Positions 25,095-38,400 of a DNA stretch of 64,000 bases are shown in pieces. This DNA comes from Lates calcarifer (lineage: Eukaryota > Chordata > Actinopteri > Centropomidae). The position numbers and the translations under genes were made by a program. The stretch's first letter is position 1; every line of letters starts with the position of its first letter. The stretch lies in the NCBI RefSeq assembly GCF_001640805.2, contig NC_066852.1, positions 13,418,194-13,482,193 on the forward strand. Reading direction: 5' to 3'. The notes under the pieces are model-generated. The model was not told the DNA's origin, searched no databases, and saw only the letters and a program-made list of their open reading frames with translations.

Positions 25095-28000
25095 ATGAAA
25101 CTAGTTTTGCATTATCTGATACTCTTGGGGTCCAGCTGTGTTATTTCAACTTATGGGCCTCATCAGAGAGCACAGATGACCGGTGATATTTTACTTGGAG
25201 GTCTGTTCCCCATACACTTCGGTGTTTCATCCAAAGACCAGGACCTTGCAGCCCGACCAGAATCCACGCAGTGTGTCAGGTAATATTTGAAACCAGTTTA
25301 CGTATTGACAAAAAAATATTTTTGAACACTGGCTGTGTTCAACTCTTCTAAAATCCATGCCATGTGGTTTTTTGCAGGTTCAATTTCCGTGGTTTCCGTT
25401 GGCTCCAGGCCATGATTTTTGCAATTGATGAGATTAACAACAGCAGCACACTCCTGCCCAACATCACCCTGGGCTACAGGATATTTGACACATGCAACAC
25501 AGTGTCAAAAGCCCTGGAAGCCACCCTTAGTTTTGTGGCCCAGAACAAGATTGACTCCCTGAATTTAGATGAATTTTGTAACTGTACTGATCACATCCCA
25601 TCAACTATTGCAGTAGTAGGAGCAGCTGGATCTGCGATCTCCACAGCAGTCGCAAACCTGCTGGGTCTGTTTTATATTCCTCAGGTGAGTAACTGAACAC
25701 CGGCTTTATCAGCACCACATCAATATTTCAGAGCAAATGTCACATAGCCTTACAATTATCTTCACATAAAATTCATTTGCAATGGATTTTACCCTTGATA
25801 GGAAAAGTAATACCTCATGGATGATGTTTTTTTAACAACAAAATAACAAAACCTTCGTAAAGATCAACGACAAAATGAAAACCTGATAGATTAACTGAAA
25901 TCTTTCCTGTTTCAGATCAGCTATGCCTCCTCTAGTCGTTTACTGAGCAACAAGAATCAGTATAAGTCCTTCATGAGAACCATTCCTACAGATGAGTACC
26001 AGGCCACAGCCATGGCAGACATCATTGAGCACTTCCAGTGGAACTGGGTCATTGCTGTAGCCTCTGACGACGACTATGGACGCCCAGGGATTGAAAAGTT
26101 TGAGAAGGAAATGGAAGAGCGTGACATCTGTATTCACCTAAATGAACTTATTTCTCAGTACTTTGAGGATTATGAAATCCAAGCTCTGGCTGACAGGATC
26201 GAGAACTCCACAGCTAAAGTAATCGTAGTGTTCGCCAGTGGCCCAGATATTGAGCCTTTAATCAAAGAGATGGTCCGGAGGAACATCACAGATCGCATTT
26301 GGTTAGCCAGCGAAGCATGGGCAAGCTCCTCCCTTATCGCTAAACCAGAGTATCTTGATGTTGTGGCAGGGACTATTGGCTTTGCTCTAAAGGCGGGACA
26401 TATACCTGGCTTTAGAGAGTTCTTACAACAAGTCCAACCAAAGAAAGACAGCCATAATGAATTTGTCAGGGAGTTCTGGGAGGAAACCTTCAACTGTTAT
26501 CTGGAAGACAGCCCAAGACTGCAAGAAAGCGGCAGCACTAGTTTCAGGCCTTTGTGTACTGGTGAGGAAGACATCACGAGTGTTGAGACCCCGTACCTGG
26601 ACTACACACACTTTCGTATCTCCTATAATGTGTATGTTGCAGTGTATTCCATTGCACAGGCCCTGCAGGACATACTCACCTGCACTCCCGGACATGGACT
26701 CTTTGCCAACAATTCCTGTGCAGATATAAAGAAAATGGAAGCGTGGCAGGTAAAATAATGCATTTTGCATAATGCATTTTCTAATTTCTTGATATGTGAA
26801 TCATTCAAATGTGCGTCTGTGTGTCACAGGTCCTGAAGCAGCTCAGACATTTGAACTACACCAACAGTATGGGGATAAAGATGCAATTTGGTGAGAATGC
26901 AGACCTGGCAGCGAACTACACCATTATAAACTGGCACAGGTCTGCTGAAGATGGCTCTGTGGTGTTTGAGGAGGTCGGATACTACAACATGCATGCTAAG
27001 AGAGGAGCCAAACTGTTCATGGACAAGACAAAGATTCTGTGGAATGGCTATAGTTCAGAGGTCAGCCAAACTGTTTTGTGGCAGATGTATTCCTGTGTTT
27101 CCGGTCATTTGGTGTTTTTCGTCATTGTCCTGGCTTGATATTCGTACAGTTTTTGGCAGGTAATCACAGCAAGGAAGGAAAACAGTGAAACCTGCCAATA
27201 AAGCAGAGGATTACATGCTGTTCATTATTACAAATTTTCAGGCCTCCTATTTTTTCTTCACATCAATTAGAAGTCATCTTATCTTTATTTCATCTTAGTC
27301 TACATCAACAGATTATTATCATTATTATTATTATTAATTTTTTTTGGCAATCAATTGAAGTGATGCCTGTGTCAGCCTGATGAATGAACTCCATTTTAAC
27401 CCTGTTTTGTTCTCCACCAATTCCTGAGAGAAAGTCTTGTTCTTTTGCTGCAAAATGCTCAGATTAGCTATATTAGCTAACTTAGCATACAGGTGTTTAA
27501 TATTAACAGAAAGTTTGGGGGTTAAAGATGCTAAAATAATTTGTAGAGCTGAGAGAAGTTGACAAGTTGGGTGATATTTTGCCTACGCTTCATCAGTATG
27601 AGTGACCACTTATGTGCAGCTTTAGATTGCTTTAGAGAAATGGAGTCCTGGTTGTTATTTTTTTAATATATATACAAATAATGTGTATTTCCATCCATTC
27701 TAAGTGTATTTTCTGCTATTTGTAATGCAACAATTCTGTCAACTTCACATCCTATAGGTGCCATTCTCTAATTGCAGTGAGGACTGTGAACCTGGCACAA
27801 GAAAGGGGATCATAGATAGTATGCCCACATGCTGCTTTGAATGCACTGAGTGCTCAGATGGGGAGTACAGTTATCATAAAGGTATGAAAAAGTCAGACAT
27901 TCACAACCTCGTAATACTAATGTAACACCTTGCTACTGTTGCAGTTTTAACAAACATGATTTTTTTTTTTTATTTATACAGATGCCAGCGTTTGTACTAA

Positions 28001-29117
28001 GTGTCCAAATAACTCCTGGTCTAATGGGAACCACACATTCTGCTTCCTGAAGGAAATTGAGTTTCTCTCCTGGACAGAACCTTTCGGGATAGCTTTGGCC
28101 ATATGTGCAGTACTGGGTGTTTTCTTGACAGCCTTTGTGATGGGAGTCTATGTCAGATTTCGCAACACCCCAATAGTGAAGGCCTCAAATAGAGAACTGT
28201 CCTACGTCCTCCTGTTCTCACTTATGTGTTGCTTCTCCAGCTCTCTCATCTTCATTGGCGAGCCGCAGGATTGGATGTGTCGTTTACGCCAACCTGCCTT
28301 TGGGATCAGCTTTGTTCTCTGCATCTCCTGTATCCTCGTGAAAACTAACAGAGTGCTTTTAGTGTTTGAAGCCAAGATCCCTACAAGTCTCCATCGTAAA
28401 TGGTGGGGATTAAATCTGCAGTTTCTGTTGGTGTTTCTGTGCACATTTGTCCAGGTTATGATATGTGTAGTCTGGCTTTACAATGCCCCTCCTTCCAGTT
28501 ACAGGAATCATGACATAGATGAGATCATTTTTATCACCTGTAATGAAGGCTCTGTGATGGCTCTTGGGTTTCTTATTGGCTATACATGTCTGCTAGCAGC
28601 TATATGCTTCTTCTTTGCATTTAAATCACGGAAACTTCCAGAAAACTTTACAGAAGCTAAGTTCATTACTTTTAGCATGCTTATATTCTTCATTGTTTGG
28701 ATCTCTTTTATCCCTGCCTACTTCAGTACTTACGGCAAGTTTGTTTCAGCAGTGGAGGTCATTGCGATACTGGCATCTAGCTTTGGGATGCTGGCCTGTA
28801 TCTTTTTCAATAAGGTCTACATCATCCTCTTCAAACCATCCAGGAACACCACAGAGGAGGTCAGATGCAGCACTGCAGCCCACGCTTTCAAAGTGGCTGC
28901 CAAAGCTACACTAAAACACAGCACAGCTTCGAGAAAAAAATCCAGCAGCATTGGTGGATCCTCTGCCTCGACTCCGTCCTCCTCCATCAGCCTCAAGACC
29001 AATGGCAATGACTGTGACCCGACTTCAGGAAAGCACAAGCCAAGGGTGAGCTTTGGAAGTGGAACAGTTACTTTATCCTTGAGCTTTGAGGAATCAAGGA
29101 GGAGTTCTCTGATGTGA
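25095..29117 (+). CDS. casr: Extracellular calcium-sensing receptor (class C GPCR)
   Basis: Plasma-membrane receptor that senses extracellular Ca2+ and aromatic amino acids and couples to Gq/Gi. In fish it controls ion balance (gill, kidney, corpuscles of Stannius). Six exons: 25095-25279, 25378-25684, 25916-26749, 26830-27060, 27758-27881 and 27982-29117; 938 aa, the usual teleost length. Signal peptide about residues 1-19. A Venus-flytrap domain follows, with the dimer cysteines in DEFCNC and [10 protein letters not shown] (contains the residue equivalent to human Glu297). The cysteine-rich domain is exon 5 and the start of exon 6, and all seven helices lie in exon 6 with [15 protein letters not shown] and [13 protein letters not shown] intact. 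The tail keeps AKATLK, equivalent to the human Thr888 PKC site. Residue-level match to human CASR is very high, well above that to V2R/olfactory class C receptors. Human C-tail sequence after GSGTVT is mostly absent. Confidence 0.96.
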
Positions 29118-31680
29118 TAGCATATGTATGTATGTGTCAAATTTCAGCTGTATCAGTCCCATTAATAGGGTGTATACTGGACTTTATTTTGAAATGCAAT
29201 TACATATAGACCTTTTCATCTTCTCATTTTCTTAACATTTTGTCAAAAAGATCACTTGAGGAAAACAACACCACTGCAACTAATAGACTGTACTATACCT
29301 GTATCCTGTGACTCTCGTTATTTACAATGTAACACTGATGTAAGCTAAGCCTGCTAATAATAATAATTTTTTACAATTAAAAACATTATTTTAGATCCTA
29401 AGGTTGCTGGTGTTTTTTTCCCCCCTTTGGACATTATATCCTGTTTAGATTAGTGAACTCTTATCTCACAAAAGCTATCTAGATCTATCTAGACAGATCT
29501 ACAATATTGTAACATATGACTAATAACAAAAATCAAAGCTTGGTTAGGACAGACAACTCAGATTCACTGTGGAGGTAACACATGATGTTCAGGACAAAGA
29601 CCTGGCTGGTAGCATGAAACAACTTTTAACCACTTCACAACACAGCCTCCTAAACTGGTTTGACAAGACTAGAGGATGCATGAGTCATACAGTAAATACA
29701 CAATTACTGGATGTTGACAGAATGTTCCATACTTGGTGATTACGTTTATTGTGGTCAAACACAAGACAACAAAAGAAATTGAAGTCTAGTTCCTCAGCAT
29801 GACACTGCCAAATCCACAGCACCTTATTTGGGATGTCTGGGGGGCGTACTTTTTTAGGGTATTCTATATTCTTCAGATGAGACAGTACTTTACTGCAATA
29901 CAACCATAAAAAGAAAACTGTGAAGCTTGGAGTCACTATGATAAATGTGGACTAAACAATAAAGATAATTCAGTTCTCTCCAAAATATAGATCTGGGTGA
30001 AAGAAAAAAAAAGATAAAAAACCAAAACAAAATGATCGACATGCTGATGAGGGTTTACAGTGTATTTTGGTGCAGGGGCTTTCAAAGAACTTTCTCTGCT
30101 TGCTTTTCACAGACCTATGACAACTGCAAATAGTGCAGGCCTATCTCACATGTTACTGCCATTCTTCCTATAGGCCTACACCACACAGTCATGTCCTCGC
30201 AGGGAAGAGGAGGATAGGGAGGAAGGAAGAGTAGCTTGTGCAAGGCAAGCTTGGAGATTTGTAGCTCAACAACGCCACCCTCGGAAAGGATCCTAGAAAA
30301 TACTCAGGAAAAATCAGTGGCAAAATCCACCACAGGGATTTTTCCAAAGGGGAATATCTCAGTAGATGAGGGAAACTGATGAAAAAAAAAAAGAAAAGTA
30401 GGTAAAAAGGCATTTAAGGACTGCAACACCCCCCACACCTGCTGAGACATTCAGGATCATGGCTGACCTGAAGCAGGCTGGAGCAGCTGGACAACTTCTC
30501 TCCTCTGTTAGCAGAAGGAAGACCTTTATCCCCAGAGACAGTGGAACCCAGCAGAGAGAGCAGCATGTTGTATATGTCTGATCTGCAGGACACAATGAGA
30601 CAAGGCTTTGGACAAAATGGAAGGATTGTGTGATGGGAGTGTTCATCACAGCCCCAGTCCTGGTTAAGAAAGAAAAGAAGACAAGTCCAAGTCAATTATC
30701 TAAAAAAAATAAAAATAAAATAAGGCCCTGCTTTCATATTTTATTTTGTGTGTGTTGAGAAGATTAAACCTAGATCGACACAGAACTGGAGAAAAACTAT
30801 TAAAAGCTGCAGTGTATTTTACATAGATCTAAAATAGTCGTTACATAGATGTAAAATACAGGCACAATGCAGCCAGAAATGGCTACTTTTATTTTGAAAA
30901 ACACCCACCGGAAGTATTTATAAAACACACGCACCATTCCTTGCTCATTTCCACAGTGTGTGTATTTATGATAGCTTGACGGCGTGTTGTCGTTTGGTTC
31001 TTGGGTGATAACCCCATGATAACGTTAGCTTGTGTGAAAGATAGCTGTGCTTACCAAACTGACTGGAAAGGACAAAACTCGCTTGCGTTGAAATAAAGTC
31101 TTACTGTGTTTTGCTTTCACAGTGTGCGACTGCATAAGGTAATGTATAACTTGTACAGCACTTTGCGGTAACTTAATAACACAATATCCGCATTCGTCAG
31201 CTAGCTAACAGTTAGATGAACATCTGGGCGCGTTTACAGCCAGTTCACGAAACAAAATTTGAGACTGGACATATTTGACAGTAAGCAGGAGAAGAATGAG
31301 CTGTCAGCGATGTAAAAGGTAGTGTTTCCACGAACAGCAGCAGATATCTCGGTGATGCTCAGCTAGCTAACGTTAGCATGTCACTGTCCCCAAAATTAAC
31401 ATTATCACGCAGGGCGATGGAGTCGTTGTGAGAGGACAGTTGCTAAACAAAACGTTTAACGTTTTTCTCAATGATTTTTCCTGCTAGAGACAGAAGCTTC
31501 TGACAATTTAAACATTTCTAGTTAAACGTATTTGCTTGTTGCTGGTATCTCAGGTCAGTTTTGCTGACGTTACAATACCAACGGTTATAACGTACAAATC
31601 CGCCTTCGGTTTAACGGTTTATTTTTTTAGAAGAACATTGAGCGTTACAGATGAGTTTTGGGTTTGTTATGCAAAGATTG
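29118..31680. other. Intergenic between casr and b4galt4
   Basis: casr 3' UTR followed by unannotated sequence. No coding chain found. The region from about 30900 to 31450 is less AT-rich, carries several GCTAGCTAAC-type motifs and is the most likely site of the b4galt4 promoter and untranslated first exon(s), but no exon boundary could be fixed. Confidence 0.4.
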
Positions 31681-31687
31681 ATGATTA

Positions 31688-31906
31688 TGCTGAAACAATT
31701 AGCCGCTTAATCGATACACAGAACATCAGCCAGCATTAATTAATGGCACACAGCTATGATGATCAGTCTTTCCTTTAGGAGATTGTGATAGGCACTTTCG
31801 TTTTTTGCTTGCGCCATTTTCAGGCACTATGTAGAGTAATGATTAATTTGTAAAATAATTGACAGAATGACTGGCACCAAGAATAAAAGTCAGTTGCAAC
31901 CCTGAT
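31688..31906. mobile_element. Teleost interspersed repeat with inverted ends (non-autonomous DNA element type)
   Basis: GCTGAAACAATTAGCCG..TTAATCGAT at one end and GTAAAATAATTGACAG..AGTTGCAACC at the other match a very common fish repeat. Full copies usually read as GCAACGATTAATCGATTAAT termini. This copy is degraded. A relative occurs at 53343-53678. Confidence 0.55.
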
Positions 31907-32578
31907 TAATAAGCTGTCCTGTGAGTTAACAGCAGTCGCATGTGAGGGGTTCAGTTTCATTGTAGACAAGAGAGGAGAAAGGTTAGACCTAACAGCCAGG
32001 CAATTTGATACTAAACTTTGTCAAGTGGCACAGAAAAAAAAACAGGTGTACAGTTACTAAGTAGAAATGTATCTTTCAGGAAGTCCTTTCAGTAGTGTGT
32101 AAGAGAACAAATAGATCTGGACAACACAGTAAAGAAAAGAAAAACGAGGAACTAGCGCTAAGGATACTTTACCAGAATCTTTGTTTTCTAGGATAATGTC
32201 TCATCTGGTGTTTTTTGTTGTTGTATGAAAGTAATGGATATATCTCTTTAAAATGTATAACCTGTCCTGTCCTGTCATGGTTAGTAATAGGTTTTCCCTC
32301 TAACTAAATTTTCAGATTTCTGCATCTTTTGGCGTCATTTCCTTAAACTGGACTTTGAGGGTTCAGTGATGGATTTTCACGGATAAGTATTTGTTACTTC
32401 ATCAATTGACTGTCTAAATCACCAGCATGTTTCATCACCATGGGATGACTGGTCAGTGAGTCTGTGGCTGTCCATGTTTTTGCTGAAATGTCCTACATGG
32501 AGGAAATACCTTAAACTATAGCTAACAGGATCTACAGTCACCACTTTCACTGTGTCACACTAGCAAAGTCAAACAGCG

Positions 32579-35428
32579 ATGGGCCTCTGTTCGCCTGTGT
32601 GCAAGATTTTGCGCAGGGGGAAATATTTTGTACTGCTCTTCCTCTCACTCTCGCTGCTGGCATGGATCGCAACTTTTTCAGGCGAAACAGTGAAATCCGC
32701 CCAGGTTTCCCCCAGTACAACACAAACTCTTGTGAAAGGAGACAGTCTAAGGGATAAACTCACCTCTTGGACAACAGCACCTGATCGCTTAAATACTCCA
32801 CCAGCAAAAGGCGAGTGCCCTGAGAAGTCACCATTACTACGTAAGTACACGCAGACATACAGCTGACTAAGTTAACTTGTATGTTATTTTGATTTAACTC
32901 TGTTATTTAAAAGAAAAGTAGCCATCTTCTCAGAAGTAAATTAAATTGGTCTGCTTACGATGCCTGCTTGCTAAATAGGAATGGTTTTAGCCATGAACAT
33001 CAGTGACTACAGCTCAGAGGTTTCTTAAGACTAGTGATGGTTGATTGTGCTATTCATGATGGTGGGAAACAACATTTAAACAGTTATAAAATAATAGGAA
33101 TTAAAGTAGTAAAAGCAAGACAAAATTGTCATAGGACTTATTACTTGTTAGCTGTAACTGTAGGTGCTACATGTTGTCTGCACTGAGTGGGCTCAAGAAC
33201 AGAGCAAAACAAATAGTTTGAAATGACAGAGTAGGAAAAATGTTTTAAACTGTTTATTAAGCAAAGCCTCATTTAAATGTGTTATCTTTCTTGTGACTTA
33301 ATCTGCTGACTGTGGTATGAATCACATATAACAGAATGCTCACTACCACTTGAGACTCAGATTTCTGTTTAACTTTGATAACTCTGTTTCTACAGAGGGA
33401 GCTGTGAAGCTGTCCTTCGAGTCCTCTCTGAAACTGAAGGATGTGCAGAGTGACAACAAAGGAGTGACTGAGGGCGAGTATGAGCCCCCAGACTGTAGAG
33501 CGAGGCAGAGTGTGGCAATCCTCATCCCTCATCGCAGCCGAGAGAGACACCTCCTCTACCTCCTGCACCACCTGCACCCCTTTCTGCAGAGGCAGCAGCT
33601 ACATTACGCCATTTATGTCATCCAGCAGGTATTGCTCCACACTGAGCACAGGTTGATGTCAGTTTTCATATGAAATCAACTTAGCATATCAGGGGACTGC
33701 ACTGAAGTTACAGGAATTCAGCCCTTCAGCCAGCTGTGTGGTCCCACTGGAGACTTGAAACTTGTGACATTGTAGACTTCAAATAATGAAAAGTCATATT
33801 GAGTGAAGTACAAAGAAACAAGCAAAACATGTTCACATGCCAAAGGCAAATCATCTGCAACCAAATAATGTTGTCAGTGCTCCAAGGGGAATTGATTATT
33901 ATCAGTAGGCATGTGGATCCTGAATTAGCCTGAATGGTTTTGCATGTGTCTTTGTAGTACAAATGTGCCAGTGAAGGGACAGAACTAGACAGGCAAGTCA
34001 ACCATGTACACTCAGTTTCTGATTATTATCTTTTAATTTGAATGTAGTGCACATGTGTCTGTACAAATACATATTTATGGAGATGAGTTGATTTCTTTTC
34101 CAACTTGATTGTACTGAATATTTTGTTATTTTTTACCTTGTGTATGCTCATCTGGGTTCATTCTAAGGTAGTATTTGGCTTTCATGTTGATTAATTATAG
34201 AAAATAGTATCAATAAATATGTTCCAAAATAACTTTTTGGTATTAACAGGCCTAAACAAGGAGCATTAAATAATTTCTCTGAGCTGCAGCAATTCTTGCT
34301 GCCTACTGATTTTTTTTTTTCAGTGGCTGAGGAAAGAACAGAAATATCCGCATTGAGCTTTGAACAGTTTATAGCAGTCTATAAACCACTGAAGCAAACT
34401 GTGATTTTTATGATTTTCTTTTTCCTTCTTTAAAGGCTGGTGATGCAACCTTTAACCGTGCCAAGTTACTGAATATTGGATATTTGGAGGCACTGAAGGA
34501 CTACAGTTGGGAGTGCTTCATCTTTCATGATGTTGATCTAGTTCCTGAGAATGATCACAATTCATATGTCTGTGACAAGCAGCCCAAACACTTGGTAGTT
34601 GGCCGGAATGCCACAGGATACAAGTGAGTATATGACTAAGAGTAAATTCCTGTAAGTTATGAGTCAGCAGTTAAACTTTATATCCTTTAGATAAACAATG
34701 CAGCATTAATGGATGACAGTCTCCTCAGGAATGATATTGCCTTGAAAGGCCTGATATCATCTGTAAACAAAGAACTGTAATTTTTCTTCGTAATCCTCAA
34801 CTCTCAGGCTGCGTTACAAAGGATACTTTGGAGGAGTCACGGCAATGAGCAAAGAGCAGTTTCTTCAAGTGAACGGATTCTCAAACATTTACTGGGGTTG
34901 GGGGGGAGAGGACGATGACCTTCGCATCAGGTGAGACAGAAAGAAGTGAAAACAGTATTTAAGATAATCAGTTTTTGTTCGCACCAATCTGAAGCAGATT
35001 GTATGTGGTGCATATTCCTTCATTCATCAATGGATACATGGGGGTCTGATGTCTCATGCAGGGTTGAGCTGCAGAAAATGAAGATTGTGCGGCCACCTGC
35101 TGATGTAGCTCGCTATACCATGGTATTCCACAAACGGGACAGTGGCAATGAAATAAATAAGGATAGGTCAGTAAATGTAGATACTTGGGTAATGTGTTAT
35201 ACATGTTTCAGCAGATTTTAGGTTAATTAAATGTGTGCATTCTTATTTATGCAATAGAAATTTAATCTCTTCAATTAACTTTTTTTCCTCAGGATGAGGT
35301 TATTGGGACGAACATCACAGGTATGGAGAAAGGATGGACTCAACAGCTGTTCATATAAGACATTGTCAGTGGAGAGGCTGCCTCTTTATGTGAACATTAC
35401 TGTGGACATTGGTAAGCCACAGAGTTGA
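32579..35428 (+). CDS. b4galt4: Beta-1,4-galactosyltransferase 4
   Basis: Golgi type II membrane enzyme that transfers galactose from UDP-Gal to terminal GlcNAc. Human B4GALT4 prefers 6-sulfo-GlcNAc and glycolipid acceptors. Six exons: 32579-32840, 33396-33628, 34436-34623, 34808-34930, 35062-35166 and 35293-35428; 348 aa (human 344). A short cytosolic tail is followed by a membrane anchor (about residues 16-34), a variable stem, then the catalytic domain. Signature motifs: VAILIPHRSRERHL, HHLHPFLQRQQL, FHDVDL (DxD metal site, about residue 198), YFGGVTA, WGWGGEDDD (about 257) and VFHKRD. The C-terminus ITVDIGKPQS resembles the B4GALT1 ending more than the human B4GALT4 ending, but the FLQRQQL and ESSLKLKDVQ-type stem matches B4GALT4. 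Adjacency to arhgap31 is as in human 3q13.3 and supports this paralogue. Confidence 0.92.
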
Positions 35429-38400
35429 GATTTCAAGCAGGAAGCTGCTGTGACCAAAAAATGTTTTATGATATATTTTATACACTATGCTAGGCCTCTG
35501 AGTGCAGCAAAGCTGCATATGTAAAAACACAGCATATTAAGCACACAGAATGCACATTGTTTTGATTAGTTTACATATTAGCTGGCATAGACATTATCTG
35601 GTACATCTTTGCACATTTTTGTATATCATGCTGCCTTCATTTCTTCATATTATTACCTGGCTTTCTTCATGAGGTGTCTGAACAGGCTAAAAAAAAAAAA
35701 AAAAAAGTAAATAAAACAGTTTTATTTATTTATTTTTTAAAGGAATGTTTGGCTGAAATCAAATAAAGAAGTTGGCCATAAACATTCCTGGTATTTAAAA
35801 TATATTGCTAAAACATCAGCTGTCAGACTTTGATTCTTTTATGCATAAGCCTTATTATTTGTGTGCATTATATGTTACACATGGACAGTGTGCATTTTGT
35901 GTGCTTCATTCTGTGGATAGATCAACTTCCTAAAGTCTCTACACACATACACAGGTGTTGTCATTTATTTTGCTTGAGCAGAGGACTTACAAGCCAGATA
36001 ACAGAACACTGGTGTGGGTGTGCAGAGCCCATAAGACTAAGTTAATGTTTAGGTTTGATTTAAGGCTGCTTGAAGACTTCGAGGCAATGAGATTTACTGA
36101 AAGGGATAGGTTTGTAATAAGCTGTAGACAATGTAATGTAAAGTGAGCACTGGATCAGTTCACAAGAGTAATGTGCATTTAAGCTGTATTAATTGATGCT
36201 TGGCTGCTAGATAGCAGAAGGACAAAACACTAACAGCAACAGAGCAATAGCCTATAACAGTACCTGAAAAAAGTAATCATCCCACATAGACTTGCTGTGG
36301 TTTAATGTTTTAGTCTAATCTTTAACACTGAATCTTTAACACCTAAATAAAAACAAATTATGAATCCACAGTTAAGATGAATTCATAATCTAAATTGTCT
36401 TCATCATCCAGTTATAACATTTCTGGTGTTTGTTCATAGAAGACAAAGTGAACATATCAATAAAGTCCTAGAAATCGTAGTAATGCAAATATCTGGGGTC
36501 TTGTTTGTCTAAAACATCCTGGTAACGTTACTGCTCTGTATCATCAAGTGTCAGTCAGCAGACGACACATGAACTTTGAGAGGAAAAACTCAAGAACCAC
36601 TGAAAAGCAATAATAATATGTAGAAGGCTGATCATGTCATTCAGCAGACATTTTAACTTGTTGCAGTGGGAAATACATAGGACGCTAACTGGAAACTGGT
36701 TTACGTACATGAAATGCAGTGTCATTCATGTTATATGTTATGTAATAAATGTGAAAAGTTTATCAGAAGGTTAAATTATATTATTATTTCTTCTCTTAGG
36801 ATTTTGTCTGCTCTGAAATCTCTGGCTGCTCTGTAGTAAACCTACATTATTACTACTTTTACTGACTAAAAGACTTTGGCTGCCTTGAGCCAACTGGCTT
36901 TATTTACAGAACTTAAGAACTTTAGCAGAACGATGTTTTGTCTTGAAAATAAGTTTTTTTTTTTTTGAGACATAATGATAATTTCTTATACTGCATGTTT
37001 TTTTCAATATTAGGCCTTATATATTTAAGCAAAAATTATGGGTGGTGGTTTCTTATTTATTATTTTAACATTTTTTAATTAATAATTGCTTGAGACTTGA
37101 GACAATAAATATAAATCTTTCTTACTATTATCATTTGTGGAGAAATTTCAGTCAAGAAAAATCTGCATACTTATGCTTTGATCATTGCATGTTGCTTAGA
37201 AATGTGTTTCTCATACACTCATATCAAATTTGTTAAACAGTTATATATATTTTGAAGGTATTGTAGCTGTTTGTTTGTTACAATGACAATATGTTTTGTC
37301 TTTATTTATCTGACCAGCAAGTACTATTTCTTTTTAGACTGAGCAATATTACTAACGATACAGAGAAACATGATTGCAGTTTACTTCAGTCACTCATTAT
37401 ATTTTCATATTCATAACTTTTAGACATAACTTCATAATAACTACAGGTTGCTCCAAATTACAACATTTTCTGTTTGCGAGTGTGTAAATTATGGCTCGGT
37501 TGATGAACTGGGCTACTTCTCCATAAATCTGCAGTATGCTCTTATTGCATTGTTTTCTGTGTTGATTGCATCCTGGCCGTTCATTATTCCATAGTCAATT
37601 CTCCACTCCTGAATGAATGTTTTGCTTACTGCTTGTTGGGTTTAAAACTTTTATATGTGAAAATATGTAAAGTGAACGTCTTTTGTAAAATGATCACAAC
37701 CAAGAAAATTTGTGAGCGTTGTAGCATCAAACATTACACTGACATTTTTTTAATTTTTTTAAATTATATGAATAATGAAATTCAAAGTGATGCCATATTT
37801 TTTGATGAAGTCATTTGGTCTATCCATTTCGTATGTTGATTTTGGGTGATTTGTCATGTTTTACTTATGTTGAAGGGAGAACGCTGATCATGACGATTAT
37901 GTATTTTGCTTCTAATAGGATTGTTTTCTCTTTAGAACACATTTAATAAATTGTATTTTTTCTTATGAATTATCCCATTGTTTAATGTGTTCTGAGGAAA
38001 GTAGCCACAGTTTTGGTACCACGATTTTGGTTTATCTTATAAGACATTCACCTGAATATTACAGTGTTTAACAGATACTAAGATTCAGACAATTATGATG
38101 GTGATATTTGAGGCTTGTTTTTGTTTAATAATCCATAATATTTTATGATACTAATTCAAACTGGACTTGATGCATCTCATCAACTTCCAGGGGCAGCTCA
38201 CCTGGTCGCTTCTTAATCTGGAGATTTTAGTCATGGCCACAGCTCCATGCCTTGATCCCTTCCTATGGATGGTTTCAGGATAAAAATGAACTTCCTCTGA
38301 AATGGTTCTCCCTGCTTATTTAGAATGCCATGAATAATTCACTGTATTAATATATTATGGAATTTATGTTAATGTCTAATGGTAGCATGTTGTTTAACAG

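Noticed and set aside
29040..29117. casr tail looks truncated compared with human
   Set aside because: Total 938 aa equals the usual size of teleost CaSRs; no frameshift is visible after the stop.
30189..30695. Overlapping - strand ORFs between casr and b4galt4
   Set aside because: Low-complexity Phe/Leu/Ser composition, no recognisable protein and no consistent exon chain.
35411..35428. Possible donor (GGTAAGCC) at the end of b4galt4
   Set aside because: Reading through gives ITVDIGKPQS and a stop, which matches the natural end of the beta-4-galactosyltransferase family; no further exon is needed.
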